From: Dehalococcoidia bacterium UBA1123
Lineage (GTDB): Bacteria; Chloroflexota; Dehalococcoidia; Lucifugimonadales; UBA1123
Length of the DNA: 14,309 nt
Assembly: GCA_002313895.1 (NCBI GenBank)
Contig: DCAW01000025.1
Span: 20,049-34,357, forward strand
Direction of reading: 5' to 3'
This document shows positions 1-6,953 of this stretch, piece by piece (position 1 is the stretch's first letter; each line of letters starts with the position of its first letter). A program made the position numbers and the translations under genes. Below the pieces are notes generated by a model. It searched no databases. It saw only the letters and a program-made list of their open reading frames with translations, and was not told the origin of the DNA.

Positions 1-14
1 CCTGATACCTAACC
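1..14. repeat. Edge of an intergenic AGGT/TCAGG-type repeat
   Basis: Read on the minus strand, the first 14 bases give GGTTAGGTATCAGG. This differs by one base from GGTCAGGTATCAGG in the inverted repeat at 8967-9068. It also shares GGTTAGGT with the right arm (minus reading) of the element at 6842-6939. The stretch overlaps the stop codon of the GMC oxidoreductase gene, just as the 6842 copy overlaps a stop codon. It is probably one arm of a third copy cut by the window edge. Only 14 bases are visible, so this is tentative. Confidence 0.35.
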
Positions 15-1535
15 CCCTGATTTGCGTATGAAATCCGCCACGCGCTCCCCTATCAGCATAGCTGGGACGTTCGTGTTCCCTCGTGGACAGTCTGGGAGTA
101 TTGAGGCGTCAGCCACACGGAGGCCTTCCAGTCCGTGGACTCTGCCATACTGGTCAACGACGGCCATCGGGTCCGAGGGCGGCCCCATCTTGCAGGTGCA
201 TGATATGTGATGGCTGGTGGACACATGGGTCATCATCCAGTCATCTAGTGCGTCGTCGGAGGCCATCGTCGCCTCGTCCGGGTCCATCGGGCCTGCGGCG
301 ATGTGTCCCATCTCCTCTCGACGGAACAGGTCTGCCGAAAGCCTGATGCCATCGCGCAACCGTTGGCGATCAAACGGATGTTGGAGGAATTTGTAGTCCA
401 GCGAGGGCTGAATGTTGAAGTCTGCCGAGTCCAGCTTCAACTCTCCGTGACTCTTGGCAAGATTTATAGTGACACTCATCACCAACGCCTTGATGTGATG
501 CCAGTAGCGCATGACGAGAATCATGTCGCGATCCAGCGGCGAGTCTTGGGCAGTGTATCGCATTGCGATTTTTTGAGGTGCAACCCGGTCCTCGGGGATG
601 GGGAAATCGTCTTTGGAATGCCATAGCACGGCGACATTAGGATGGTCTCGAAGATTTTGTCCCACACCAGGCAGGTCTTTCACGATGGGTATTCCGACGC
701 TGTTGAGTTGATCTGACGGGCCGACACCTGAGAGCATCAGCAGGTGAGGCGATCCAATCGCCCCGGCGCATAGAATAATCTCATGGCCTTGAGCTGAAAA
801 TTGTTCACTTCCACTTTCAACTTGAACACCCACGGCCCGGTCGCCATCGAACACCACTCGATGAGTAGTGGAATTAGGACGGATGGTCAGGTTCAAGCGA
901 TGCCTGGAGAGGGGCAGGTATCCGATGGCCGTGCTCCAGCGCACATCGTCAGGATTGTTCATGGCGTAGGAGCCGACACCGATGGCATCGGGATGATTAT
1001 GGTCTGGATTCTCTGGAAACCCTGCGCCCAGGCAGGCGTTGTAGAAAGCCCGTTGGTCCGGCGTCAGAGTGTCCATCGGATGGCGTCGAACCACGATGGG
1101 GCCTTCGCTGCCGTGGAAATCATCGTGGAAGTCGGTGTCGGTCTCCATGTTGCGAAGGTACGGAAGGCACGCTTCGTAGCTCCACTCGTCGTTGCCCAGC
1201 AAGACCCAGTAGTCGAAATCTTCGGGTATAGGCCGGAGGAACACCTGACCATTGATGGCGCTTGTCCCGCCCGTGACCTTCCCTCGGGGGACATCCATCG
1301 GTTCGGCCTGGTCGGTGGCCTTGCCGGTGAATCGCCAGTTGTGCCGGTCCTCGATTCCGAAAAGGTCGGTCCCGGTGCCCCAGCCGAACTTGAGGTCATC
1401 GGGCAGGCTCTCGAAATCGGAATAGTCGGGCCCTGCCTCTAGAAGCAGGACGGATTTGTTCGGGTTTTCGGAGAGTCGGGTCGCCAGGATCGCTCCTGCG
1501 GAACCGGCGCCCACTACGATGTAGTCATACTTCAT
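9..1535 (-). CDS. GMC-family FAD-dependent oxidoreductase (choline dehydrogenase-like)
   Basis: This 508-aa flavoprotein probably oxidises an alcohol to the aldehyde or ketone. The GMC family (glucose-methanol-choline) includes choline, alcohol and polyol dehydrogenases. The N-terminal Rossmann motif VVGAGSAGA (residues 7-15) with LLEAG (31-35) binds FAD ADP. GMC signature 1 is GKVTGGTSAINGQ (85-97) and signature 2 is GAIGSPHLLMLSGVGP (258-273). The C-terminal substrate domain ends in SHHISCTCKMG, where His443 aligns with the catalytic His of the usual HPVGTCRMG, and GNTNVPA, where Asn487 is the likely second active-site residue. Length is typical and no signal peptide is visible, so it is probably cytoplasmic. 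The ATG at 1535 follows GGAAG by 4 bases. It lies 47 bp downstream of the broken cysteine hydrolase on the same strand and may share its transcript. The substrate is unknown. Confidence 0.93.
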   Translation of the reverse strand: MKYDYIVVGAGSAGAILATRLSENPNKSVLLLEAGPDYSDFESLPDDLKFGWGTGTDLFGIEDRHNWRFTGKATDQAEPMDVPRGKVTGGTSAINGQVFLRPIPEDFDYWVLLGNDEWSYEACLPYLRNMETDTDFHDDFHGSEGPIVVRRHPMDTLTPDQRAFYNACLGAGFPENPDHNHPDAIGVGSYAMNNPDDVRWSTAIGYLPLSRHRLNLTIRPNSTTHRVVFDGDRAVGVQVESGSEQFSAQGHEIILCAGAIGSPHLLMLSGVGPSDQLNSVGIPIVKDLPGVGQNLRDHPNVAVLWHSKDDFPIPEDRVAPQKIAMRYTAQDSPLDRDMILVMRYWHHIKALVMSVTINLAKSHGELKLDSADFNIQPSLDYKFLQHPFDRQRLRDGIRLSADLFRREEMGHIAAGPMDPDEATMASDDALDDWMMTHVSTSHHISCTCKMGPPSDPMAVVDQYGRVHGLEGLRVADASILPDCPRGNTNVPAMLIGERVADFIRKSGG

Positions 1536-1582
1536 TGAGCTTCCAACTTATGGTCAACGTGATGTTCTTCAGGCACAAGTCG

Positions 1583-2104
1583 TCACAATTCATCGCTGGG
1601 CGCGACGCGAATTCTGGACTTGGGGTGAGCCAGGTTAGCCAAGACCTTGTTGTGATGGTCAATCACTGCTTGCGCTGGGATATGAGAATCGCCAGTGGTG
1701 TGCCCATCGCTGACCAACGTCACGGAATATCCTTTGCTGAGCGCTACTCGGCTCGTCGTGTCGACACAATACTCAGTCTGAATACCCGTAATATAGACAT
1801 GCTAGACATCATTTTCTGCCATCAGATCATCGAGCGGCGTTTCGTAAAAAGAATCAGATGACTCTTTTTCGACCACCAGGTCCTCGGGGCTTTTATCCAG
1901 ATCGGGATGGAGACCCCATCCGGTGTTGCCTTTCATCAAAGGTTCGTAACTCGAGTGGCAATGCTGAATGAATAACACAACGCCGGAACTCTCCCGAACT
2001 TTCGAGATTGTTTTGTTTATGGTTTTTATGACAGAGGACCCTTCGTACGCTCCGCCCATTGGTCCAATCTGTGCATCGATTACCAGTATTGCTGATCTAG
2101 GCAT
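1583..2104 (-). pseudogene. Isochorismatase-family cysteine hydrolase interrupted by an in-frame TAG
   Basis: The minus-strand reading frame from ATG 2104 to TGA 1583 is 173 codons. It reads as one continuous isochorismatase-like hydrolase except for a TAG at codon 101 (1802-1804). Before the stop are the N-terminal strand AILVIDAQ with catalytic Asp10 and VVEKESSDSFYETPLDDLM with the family lysine Lys80. After the stop, in the same frame, comes HVYITGIQTEYCVDTTSRVA with the expected nucleophile Cys113, then VTLVSDGHTTGDS and AQAVIDHHNKVL. Relatives continue through this position, so a single substitution (for example CAG or AAG to TAG) explains the break. The 100-aa product would lack the nucleophile and should be inactive. 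TAG terminates at least eight other genes here, so reassignment is unlikely. The segment is more AT-rich than its neighbours. Start support is AAGGGAAC upstream of the ATG. The ancestral substrate is unknown. Confidence 0.85.
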
Positions 2105-2279
2105 TATTGGTAGTTCCCTTCAGAATGGCATGGCATATTGCTTAATATCTCCATGCTGAGTCGAGGCGAAGCATCTGGTTTCTTATGGGATAAGCGTTGT
2201 TTTATTAACAACCAAATTCTTCACGCCCGTTCAGAATGGCGATATTCGGCGACCAATTCTCAAGCGCAGAGAGGAAAGC

Positions 2280-3146
2280 CTACGACTTCTGCTTCTTCCG
2301 CAGTCCCGCCAGCACCTCGTTCAGACTGCCGGATCGGAAGCCTTCGAGGTCAAGAGTCACATAGGAGTAGCCGATGGAGCGAAAATACGTGGTGACCTTT
2401 TGACGCGTGTCCTCGTCGGTCAGAGTCAGGAAATCCTGAACCTCGACCTCAATGCGAGCGACGGTGTCGTGGTGGCGGACTCGAAGCTGCTTTATGCCCA
2501 GGTCATGCAGAAATTCCTCGGCCTTGGCAATACGGGTTAACGCCTCAACGGACACGGGTGTGCCGTAGGGGATGCGAGAGGACAGGCAAGCCTGCGCGGG
2601 CTTGTCCCAGGTGGGAAGGCCCATGTCTCTGGACAGCGCGCGAATCTCGGCCTTTGTAAGTTCTGCCTCCACCAGAGGGCTGCGAACGCCGTACTGCTTG
2701 GCGGCGTTCTGGCCTGGGCGGAAGTCGCCCAGGTCGTCCATGTTGGTGCCGTTAGTGACGTGGGCGTAGCTCTCGCCTTCGCCGAATTTCATCAGGTGGG
2801 TGTATAGCTCGTCCTTGCAGAAGAAGCATCGATTGGGGTCGTTCTTGGCGTAGTCCTCGCGATCGACCTCGTGGGTCTCGATTATCCGATGGTTGAGACC
2901 GATGCGCTGGGCAAGCTCGGTTGCCTCTCGAAGCTCCGAAGGGGCGAGGCTGGCAGACTGGGCGGTGACTGACAGCGCTTTATACCCCAGCACGTCGTTG
3001 GCGACGGCGGCCAGAAACGCGCTGTCCACACCGCCGGAGTAGGCCACGATGACCGAATCCATCTCTCGAATGATGCCTCTCAGGGCATTCATCTTCTGAG
3101 CGGTCGTGTTTTTGTCTATGATCTGAAGATCAGCCTGTGTTGCCAT
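2280..3146 (-). CDS. larE: LarE-type ATP-dependent sulfur transferase for the nickel-pincer nucleotide cofactor
   Basis: This 288-aa PP-loop enzyme belongs to the LarE family. LarE adenylates a carboxylate of pyridinium-3,5-biscarboxylic acid mononucleotide and inserts sulfur, making the thiocarboxylates that LarC then loads with nickel for LarA-type racemases. Visible are the PP-loop SGGVDS (residues 37-42), NRCFFCK (Cys107, Cys110), TNGTNMDDLGDFRPG (131-145) and DKPAQACLSSRIPYG with Cys187. A single conserved cysteine at the last site is sacrificial in the Lactobacillus plantarum enzyme. Homologues with three cysteines bind a [4Fe-4S] cluster, and this protein has all three, so the cluster type is inferred. 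Length is normal. The ATG at 3146 has GGAG 8 bases upstream. It is separated by 100 bp from the epimerase upstream. No larA, larB or larC is in the window. Other PP-loop roles are less likely given the full LarE motif set. Confidence 0.9.
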   Translation of the reverse strand: MATQADLQIIDKNTTAQKMNALRGIIREMDSVIVAYSGGVDSAFLAAVANDVLGYKALSVTAQSASLAPSELREATELAQRIGLNHRIIETHEVDREDYAKNDPNRCFFCKDELYTHLMKFGEGESYAHVTNGTNMDDLGDFRPGQNAAKQYGVRSPLVEAELTKAEIRALSRDMGLPTWDKPAQACLSSRIPYGTPVSVEALTRIAKAEEFLHDLGIKQLRVRHHDTVARIEVEVQDFLTLTDEDTRQKVTTYFRSIGYSYVTLDLEGFRSGSLNEVLAGLRKKQKS

Positions 3147-3227
3147 GCTCGTTGCTCCGTCTCAATCAGATTTTGCGCCTGATCGGGAACTACTTAACTC
3201 TCAACCCTGAAAGAATGACTCGATGCA

Positions 3228-3238
3228 ATTATAGTCAA
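3228..3238 (-). promoter_or_regulatory. Candidate -10 box (TATAAT) upstream of larE
   Basis: On the minus strand a perfect TATAAT lies at 3233-3228, directly preceded by TTGAC (3238-3234). It sits in the 100-bp gap between the epimerase stop and the larE start and would give a leader of about 75 bases. There is no good -35 hexamer 17 bases upstream; that position falls in the end of the epimerase gene. It is a tentative sign that larE may be transcribed separately. Confidence 0.3.
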
Positions 3239-3246
3239 ACACAAGA

Positions 3247-4125
3247 CTATTCGGCCATCATTGCTTCTATTATTGCACGCATCTCGTCTGCGTAGTGTTG
3301 ATATGAGCGATTCTGGTACTTGAGGACGCGTTGGGACTCCTCGGTGTCGTACCAGTCCACCCATCCGGGGGACTCCCGATAGACTGCTTCGTCGGCTGGC
3401 GCTCCCATAAACTCGTAGAAGTCGCGAACGTAGTCTCGACCGCGCAGTTGCCAGGTTGAGCCTCCGCCGATGTTAAACACCTTGCCCCCGGCATCGGGAG
3501 TTCGGGCCGCGTTGAACAGGGCGTCAACGACATCGTCCCGATGGACCATCTCGACGCGCTGATCCTCCATGAAGGGCCACGGGTCGGGAGGCTCGAGGAA
3601 GGCTGGCACGGCGATGGCCGCGGTTCTAAGCGACACGGTGTTAGTGAGGTACGATTCCCGCATGATCCGCTCGCCCTCGATTTTGCTATCAGCGTAGATG
3701 TCGATGGCGCTCTGGGAGTTGGTGACCTTGACGGGCGGTTCCTTCGTGCTGGTGTCGCCGTATGTGCTGATCGATGATGTAAACACCAACATGGCGTCCG
3801 GGTTGGTCTTCTCCAGGGCGCGGATGATGTTCTCGGTGCCGCCGACGTTGACCCGAAAGGTCACGTCTCTGTTTCGTTCGCTGTTTGGGGGCAGGATAGC
3901 GGCAAGGTGAAGCACGGCATCGACACCATCGACAGACCGGGTTACATCGTCGGCGTTGGTGATGTCACCCTTGTTGATCTCGATGCTGTCGTTGTCTTCA
4001 AGCCCGGCGAAGTCCATCTGTGGCAGGTCGAAGATTCGGACCGATTGGCCCGCGTCCACAAATTTCTCGGCCAACTGTCTTCCCACACTGCCCGCGCCGC
4101 CAGTAATGAGTATTGGACCACTCAC
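3247..4125 (-). CDS. NAD(P)-dependent epimerase/dehydratase (extended SDR)
   Basis: This 292-aa extended short-chain dehydrogenase resembles UDP-sugar epimerases and related NAD-dependent oxidoreductases. The N-terminal Rossmann motif ITGGAGSVG (residues 7-15) is followed by GDITN (53-57) and VLHLAA (71-76). The catalytic set is Ser117/Ser118 in FTSSIS plus Tyr144 and Lys148 in YADSK, so the active site is intact. The C-terminal half holds VHRDDVVDAL (194-203) and VFNIGGG (216-222), typical of the family. It starts at a GTG whose last base begins the TGA of the upstream small gene (GTGA overlap), which suggests translational coupling; AAGGGG lies about 12 bases upstream. The substrate cannot be assigned; with no other sugar-nucleotide genes nearby, a non-sugar substrate is as likely as a sugar. 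Confidence 0.88.
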   Translation of the reverse strand: MSGPILITGGAGSVGRQLAEKFVDAGQSVRIFDLPQMDFAGLEDNDSIEINKGDITNADDVTRSVDGVDAVLHLAAILPPNSERNRDVTFRVNVGGTENIIRALEKTNPDAMLVFTSSISTYGDTSTKEPPVKVTNSQSAIDIYADSKIEGERIMRESYLTNTVSLRTAAIAVPAFLEPPDPWPFMEDQRVEMVHRDDVVDALFNAARTPDAGGKVFNIGGGSTWQLRGRDYVRDFYEFMGAPADEAVYRESPGWVDWYDTEESQRVLKYQNRSYQHYADEMRAIIEAMMAE

Positions 4126-4445
4126 GTAAGAGTCGTCCCCTTCATTCCAGCTTTTTCGATGACGTTCTGAGCGGTGGCGATAAGCGATTCCAGCGCCGGA
4201 CCGAAGTTGTCCCAGTCTTCAGACTGTCGAAGCTCCAGAGCGACTGCGGCGTCTCGAACGGCTCCTCGCGTTGCTGGCACCGAGGGCATGGTCTTGAAGA
4301 AGAACGTTCCGCTGATCTCGTCGAACTTCTCGACAATCTCCACCAGCGACGCCTCCCACGCCTCGTCCTGAGCGCCAAGACCATCGGCTATCTGCTTGCA
4401 CGATGCGATGCTTTCGTCCAGAAGTTCCTGTCCTGATTGTGGCAT
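4122..4445 (-). CDS. Small conserved-looking protein of unknown function, coupled to the epimerase
   Basis: This 107-aa protein is not recognised. It looks soluble, acidic and largely helical, with no membrane segment or signal peptide. A central stretch contains EIVEKFDEIS and FFFKTMPSVPATRG, and the rest suggests amphipathic helices such as ALESLIATAQNVIEKAG. Its stop overlaps the GTG start of the epimerase by 4 bp (GTGA), so the two are very probably co-translated and may work together. Two starts are possible. The ATG at 4469 would add 8 residues but has no Shine-Dalgarno sequence. The ATG at 4445 is preceded by GGGAGGGGAG, about 12 bases away, so I prefer it. It may be an accessory subunit or helper for the epimerase, but nothing in the sequence shows its role. 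Confidence 0.7.
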   Translation of the reverse strand: MPQSGQELLDESIASCKQIADGLGAQDEAWEASLVEIVEKFDEISGTFFFKTMPSVPATRGAVRDAAVALELRQSEDWDNFGPALESLIATAQNVIEKAGMKGTTLT

Positions 4446-4507
4446 TTTCCGCGCTTTCTCCCCTCCCATAAGGGGACTTTCTCAGGATATTTGAATGTGC
4501 CGGTCAC

Positions 4508-4540
4508 TGACAGGGGAGGGCATGATACCCTCCCCCGTCA
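4508..4540. terminator. Strong GC-rich hairpin after the DUF362 gene
   Basis: TGACaGGGGAGGG (4508-4520), loop CATGATA, then CCCTCCCCcGTCA (4528-4540) forms an 8-bp perfect G/C-rich stem. After one A/C mismatch it continues with 4 more pairs. It sits 46 bp past the DUF362 stop and before the small gene on the same strand. No U-run follows on the minus strand, so it may be a weak or factor-assisted terminator, or an mRNA-stabilising or processing hairpin. Confidence 0.5.
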
Positions 4541-4585
4541 ACTAAATTATCGATTTGCCGCAGTTACCTTACAACCGACTAACGC

Positions 4586-6007
4586 CTAGTTGTCGTCGGC
4601 TGGAGCCAGAACCTGTTCGTCTATCTCGGCGTGGTGGCCGTTTGTTGAAGGCTCGTAGTGCTTCTTCATGGCCTCCAGGTCCACCTCGTCGTTGCGGTCG
4701 AAGCCTCTGCCGTCGTGACGGTCATATGGGAAGGGCTGGAACCGCTCGAAGCGCTCGCCAAAGCGTTGGCGGCTGGGGCGGCGGTCATACGGGAAGCGAT
4801 ACTTCTCCGGGTCTGCTGGGTCAACGTCCACCAGTTCGTAGTCTCGACTTCCCAGTCCGTTCTCGTGGCCTGTGTTGATGCTTGCAACTTCACTCTGACC
4901 GTGGAAGGTCGCGGCGGCGGCTTCGAACTTGCGGTCGCCGGGATGGTGAGCTTCCATCAGCTCAGCGGCGGAACCGGCTATCCCAGGGGTGCGCTTGGCG
5001 GCGTCGACACATGCCATGTCGATTGCCACTGCGTCCATGCTAGCGAACACACCCAGGTGAGGCACGATGGGCATGTCGGCGTGGTTCGCGCAGTCACAGC
5101 GAGGAGAGACGTCGATAGCCATGTTGATATAGCCGACTTTGTCTCGGCCCACGATCTTCTCAACAGCGAGGCAGGCGTCAGCGATAGCCACGTCAACAGC
5201 GTCGAAGTTAACCGCCGGGATGTCGATGATGCCACGAGGCCCCATGACGCCGAAGCATCCGAGACAGGTGGCGCACTTCTCGGCTTCCCATTCCAACTCG
5301 TCGTTATCGTTGATGTGGTAGAGATTGAAGGGGCAGCAATCCTCAAGAATCTCCCAGTCGGGAGTTGCGGCCTTGCCCAAGAATTTTTCGGGATGGAAGG
5401 CGCCTGCAGAACCCAGACCGTAGTTCGGATGCCCGCCCATGTGGACGTTAAGCTTGCCTCGCTTGGACTGAGCGCCGATGCCCAGGTTCTTGAGCGCTCC
5501 GCCAATGACGCCCATGCTGTGACCCTTGAAGTGCGTGAGAGCGATCACCGCGTCGGCGGCGGCGATTGCCTGAGCCACGTAGGCTTCCTTCAACAGATAG
5601 CCTTCGGGCAGGTCAACGCGGAAGTCGCTGGTGCCGATGAAACCGTCGGCGCAGATGAAGGGGCAACCCAGGGTGGCTGAGGTGTATCCGTTGCGCTCGG
5701 CAGTCAGCATGATGTCCAACTCTGACGACCGGGAACCCCAGGGAGAGTATGTCGATGTTGTGGTGTCGCAAACGAAGGGCCGTCCGCCCAATTCTTTGAT
5801 GCGATCAGCCAGCGCGCGAGCGTAAACTGGGCGAAGGTACGCCGTGTTGTTCCACTCGCCGCAGTGTATCTTGATCGCCACCATGTCGTTCGGCTTGATC
5901 ATCTTGTCCAACCCTGCCGAGTCGAACACTGTCAGCATCTTTGCTACCAGGCTGGTTTCGGTGGATTCGGAGTGCGCATCCATCCAGTGAACTTGCGATT
6001 TGCCCAT
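4586..6007 (-). CDS. DUF362-domain iron-sulfur protein with an extended charged C-terminal tail
   Basis: This 473-aa protein contains a DUF362 domain, a poorly characterised family often fused to ferredoxin-like clusters. Family signs are IKIHCGE (45-51), TTTSTYSP (82-89), THFKGHSMGVIGGALKNLGIG (158-178) and DCANHADMPIVPHLGVFASMDAVAIDMA (305-332). A cluster motif EKCATCLGCF has Cys245, Cys248 and Cys251. The expected fourth ferredoxin cysteine (CP) is replaced by GP, so the ligand set is incomplete unless another cysteine (Cys224, Cys225, Cys304, Cys306) helps. From about residue 390 a hydrophilic tail follows with two copies of FPYDR (FPYDRR and FPYDRH) among many Arg, Phe and Asp residues; I do not know this tail from the family. 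The ATG at 6007 has GGGAGG upstream with good spacing and a convincing promoter, so this gene heads the minus-strand set. Its function is unknown; an electron-transfer or redox role is inferred. Confidence 0.85.
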   Translation of the reverse strand: MGKSQVHWMDAHSESTETSLVAKMLTVFDSAGLDKMIKPNDMVAIKIHCGEWNNTAYLRPVYARALADRIKELGGRPFVCDTTTSTYSPWGSRSSELDIMLTAERNGYTSATLGCPFICADGFIGTSDFRVDLPEGYLLKEAYVAQAIAAADAVIALTHFKGHSMGVIGGALKNLGIGAQSKRGKLNVHMGGHPNYGLGSAGAFHPEKFLGKAATPDWEILEDCCPFNLYHINDNDELEWEAEKCATCLGCFGVMGPRGIIDIPAVNFDAVDVAIADACLAVEKIVGRDKVGYINMAIDVSPRCDCANHADMPIVPHLGVFASMDAVAIDMACVDAAKRTPGIAGSAAELMEAHHPGDRKFEAAAATFHGQSEVASINTGHENGLGSRDYELVDVDPADPEKYRFPYDRRPSRQRFGERFERFQPFPYDRHDGRGFDRNDEVDLEAMKKHYEPSTNGHHAEIDEQVLAPADDN

Positions 6008-6060
6008 TACTCATGCCTCCCTGATTTCGGCCGCCAATAAGGTGCCATTTGATTAAATCG

Positions 6061-6089
6061 AGCGTAGCATCGCGCCTGAACCTTGTCAA
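6061..6089 (-). promoter_or_regulatory. Sigma-70-like promoter for the DUF362 gene
   Basis: On the minus strand a perfect -35 TTGACA (6089-6084) is followed after 17 bases by TACGCT (6066-6061). An extended -10 TG stands one base before it (TGCTACGCT). The -10 hexamer itself matches only 3 of 6 consensus bases. It lies about 55 bases upstream of the DUF362 start codon in the divergent spacer. Confidence 0.55.
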
Positions 6090-6113
6090 TTGTTTTTGAC
6101 TTGTTTCTGCCTG

Positions 6114-6142
6114 TTCCCATTTGCCATAACCAGCGGTAAAAT
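6114..6142 (+). promoter_or_regulatory. Weak candidate promoter for the propeller gene cluster
   Basis: TTCCCA (6114-6119) and TAAAAT (6137-6142) are separated by 17 bases and lie about 40 bases before the first propeller gene. The -10 matches well and the -35 matches 4 of 6. A nearby plus-strand TTGACT (6096-6101) forms a small inverted repeat with the divergent -35 (GTCAA at 6085-6089, TTGAC at 6096-6100). That repeat could be an operator or simply paired -35 elements. This is suggestive only. Confidence 0.3.
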
Positions 6143-6180
6143 ACCCGTACAGCCCGGCGAGACTTCAAGGAGAACATCAG

Positions 6181-6843
6181 ATGACTGAGATTCGAGACGA
6201 ATTCGTTCACCCAGGCCCTCAACCGAACGGCCTGCAAGCCGCTGACGACGGCCTTTGGGTCATAGACCAGGTAGATAACCACCTCTATAAACTTGACTAC
6301 GAAACCGGCGAAACGCTGGAAAAACTGCCGACCGAGACTGAGCACTCCAGCGGCGTGACGCTGGGAGGCGGACACCTCTGGGTGGCCTCGACCTTTACCC
6401 TTGAGTTGGTCCAGTGCAACATGGACGGCTCCAGCGTCGCAAAATACGACACTCCGGGCAAAGGCATTGTGGCTTTTGGCAACCCCGACAATCAAAGAGT
6501 CTCGGGCGCTCACGGTATGGAATGGATTGACGACGATAACATGTGGGTCGCAGTTCCTCCAGCCCAGCGAGTCTATCTTATGGACCCGGGGACCATGACG
6601 GTCAAGCGATCGATCCCGTCTCCTGGAAACCGACCTCACGGTCTGTTTATGCACGAAGGCTCCATGTGGCTCGCTGACACCGGAGCCTGCAAGGTACACA
6701 AGCTCGACCCTGAAACCGGCGATGTCTTGGACGAAATTGACGTGCCTGCCCCAGAGCTCCACGGCATGACCATCCACGACGGCAATTTATGGTTCTGCTG
6801 CGCTGAGACTCGGCGGGTCTGCACCGTGCCTCTGCCTGCTTAG
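6181..6843 (+). CDS. Small five-repeat beta-propeller protein, Vgb lyase/SMP-30-like (copy 1)
   Basis: This 220-aa protein is built from five repeats of roughly 42 residues, each with a G-x-x..LW(V/L) core and ending in a KLD-ETG-type turn. Repeats begin near residues 16 (NGLQ), 57 (SGVT), 111 (HGMEW), 153 (HGLF) and 194 (HGMT). This is the fold of virginiamycin-B-lyase/NHL/SMP-30-type propellers. Those are usually longer (six or seven blades), so this is a short form. The last three blades each begin with His (His111, His153, His194), possibly a metal or catalytic cluster at the central channel. The C terminus has CC-x6-C (Cys206, Cys207, Cys214). No signal peptide is seen, so it is cytoplasmic. 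GGAG lies 8 bases before the ATG. A paralogue follows after 110 bp. A lyase or lactonase role is inferred; a ligand-binding role is equally possible. Confidence 0.75.
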   Translation: MTEIRDEFVHPGPQPNGLQAADDGLWVIDQVDNHLYKLDYETGETLEKLPTETEHSSGVTLGGGHLWVASTFTLELVQCNMDGSSVAKYDTPGKGIVAFGNPDNQRVSGAHGMEWIDDDNMWVAVPPAQRVYLMDPGTMTVKRSIPSPGNRPHGLFMHEGSMWLADTGACKVHKLDPETGDVLDEIDVPAPELHGMTIHDGNLWFCCAETRRVCTVPLPA

Positions 6844-6939
6844 GTGGCCAGGTGTCAGGTGGCCAGGCTTGTTAACACATTCTGATTGCTGAAAGCTGAC
6901 GGTTGAAAGCCCGTTTCCTTGACACCTAATCACCTAACC
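6842..6939. repeat. Intergenic AGGTGGCCAGG repeat element with inverted arms
   Basis: The spacer between the two propeller genes is almost entirely a repeat-like element. AGGTGGCCAGG occurs twice (6842-6852, 6857-6867), the first overlapping the TAG stop. The right arm (6917-6939) read in reverse is GGTTAGGTGATTAGGTGTCA plus AGG. It pairs imperfectly with the left arm AGGTGGCCAGGTGTCAGG. The centre has TGAAAGC twice (6890-6896, 6904-6910). Related words recur at 8967-9068 and at the left window edge. It may act as a hairpin in the mRNA or be a small non-autonomous mobile element. Confidence 0.6.
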
Positions 6940-6953
6940 GGAGGTTCTCCCCA

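Noticed and set aside
801..1442. A 213-codon plus-strand frame opposite the GMC oxidoreductase
   Set aside because: It is an antisense shadow of a gene with full GMC signatures, with low-complexity Val/Gly-rich translation.
1802..1804. TAG in the hydrolase as evidence of a recoded genetic code or pyrrolysine use
   Set aside because: TAG ends at least eight other full-length genes in the window, so it works as a normal stop here.
2196..2212. GTTGTT-TTATT-AACAAC hairpin in the larE-hydrolase spacer, considered as a terminator
   Set aside because: It has only six mostly A/T pairs and no U-run on the relevant strand, so it is too weak to call.
4658..5680. A 340-codon plus-strand frame opposite the DUF362 gene
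   Set aside because: It has no ribosome-binding site or recognisable motif, and the opposite strand has a well-supported gene.
6007..6777. A 256-codon minus-strand frame opposite the first propeller, touching the DUF362 start
   Set aside because: It would read through the divergent promoter region and has no family motif; the plus-strand repeats are clearly coding.
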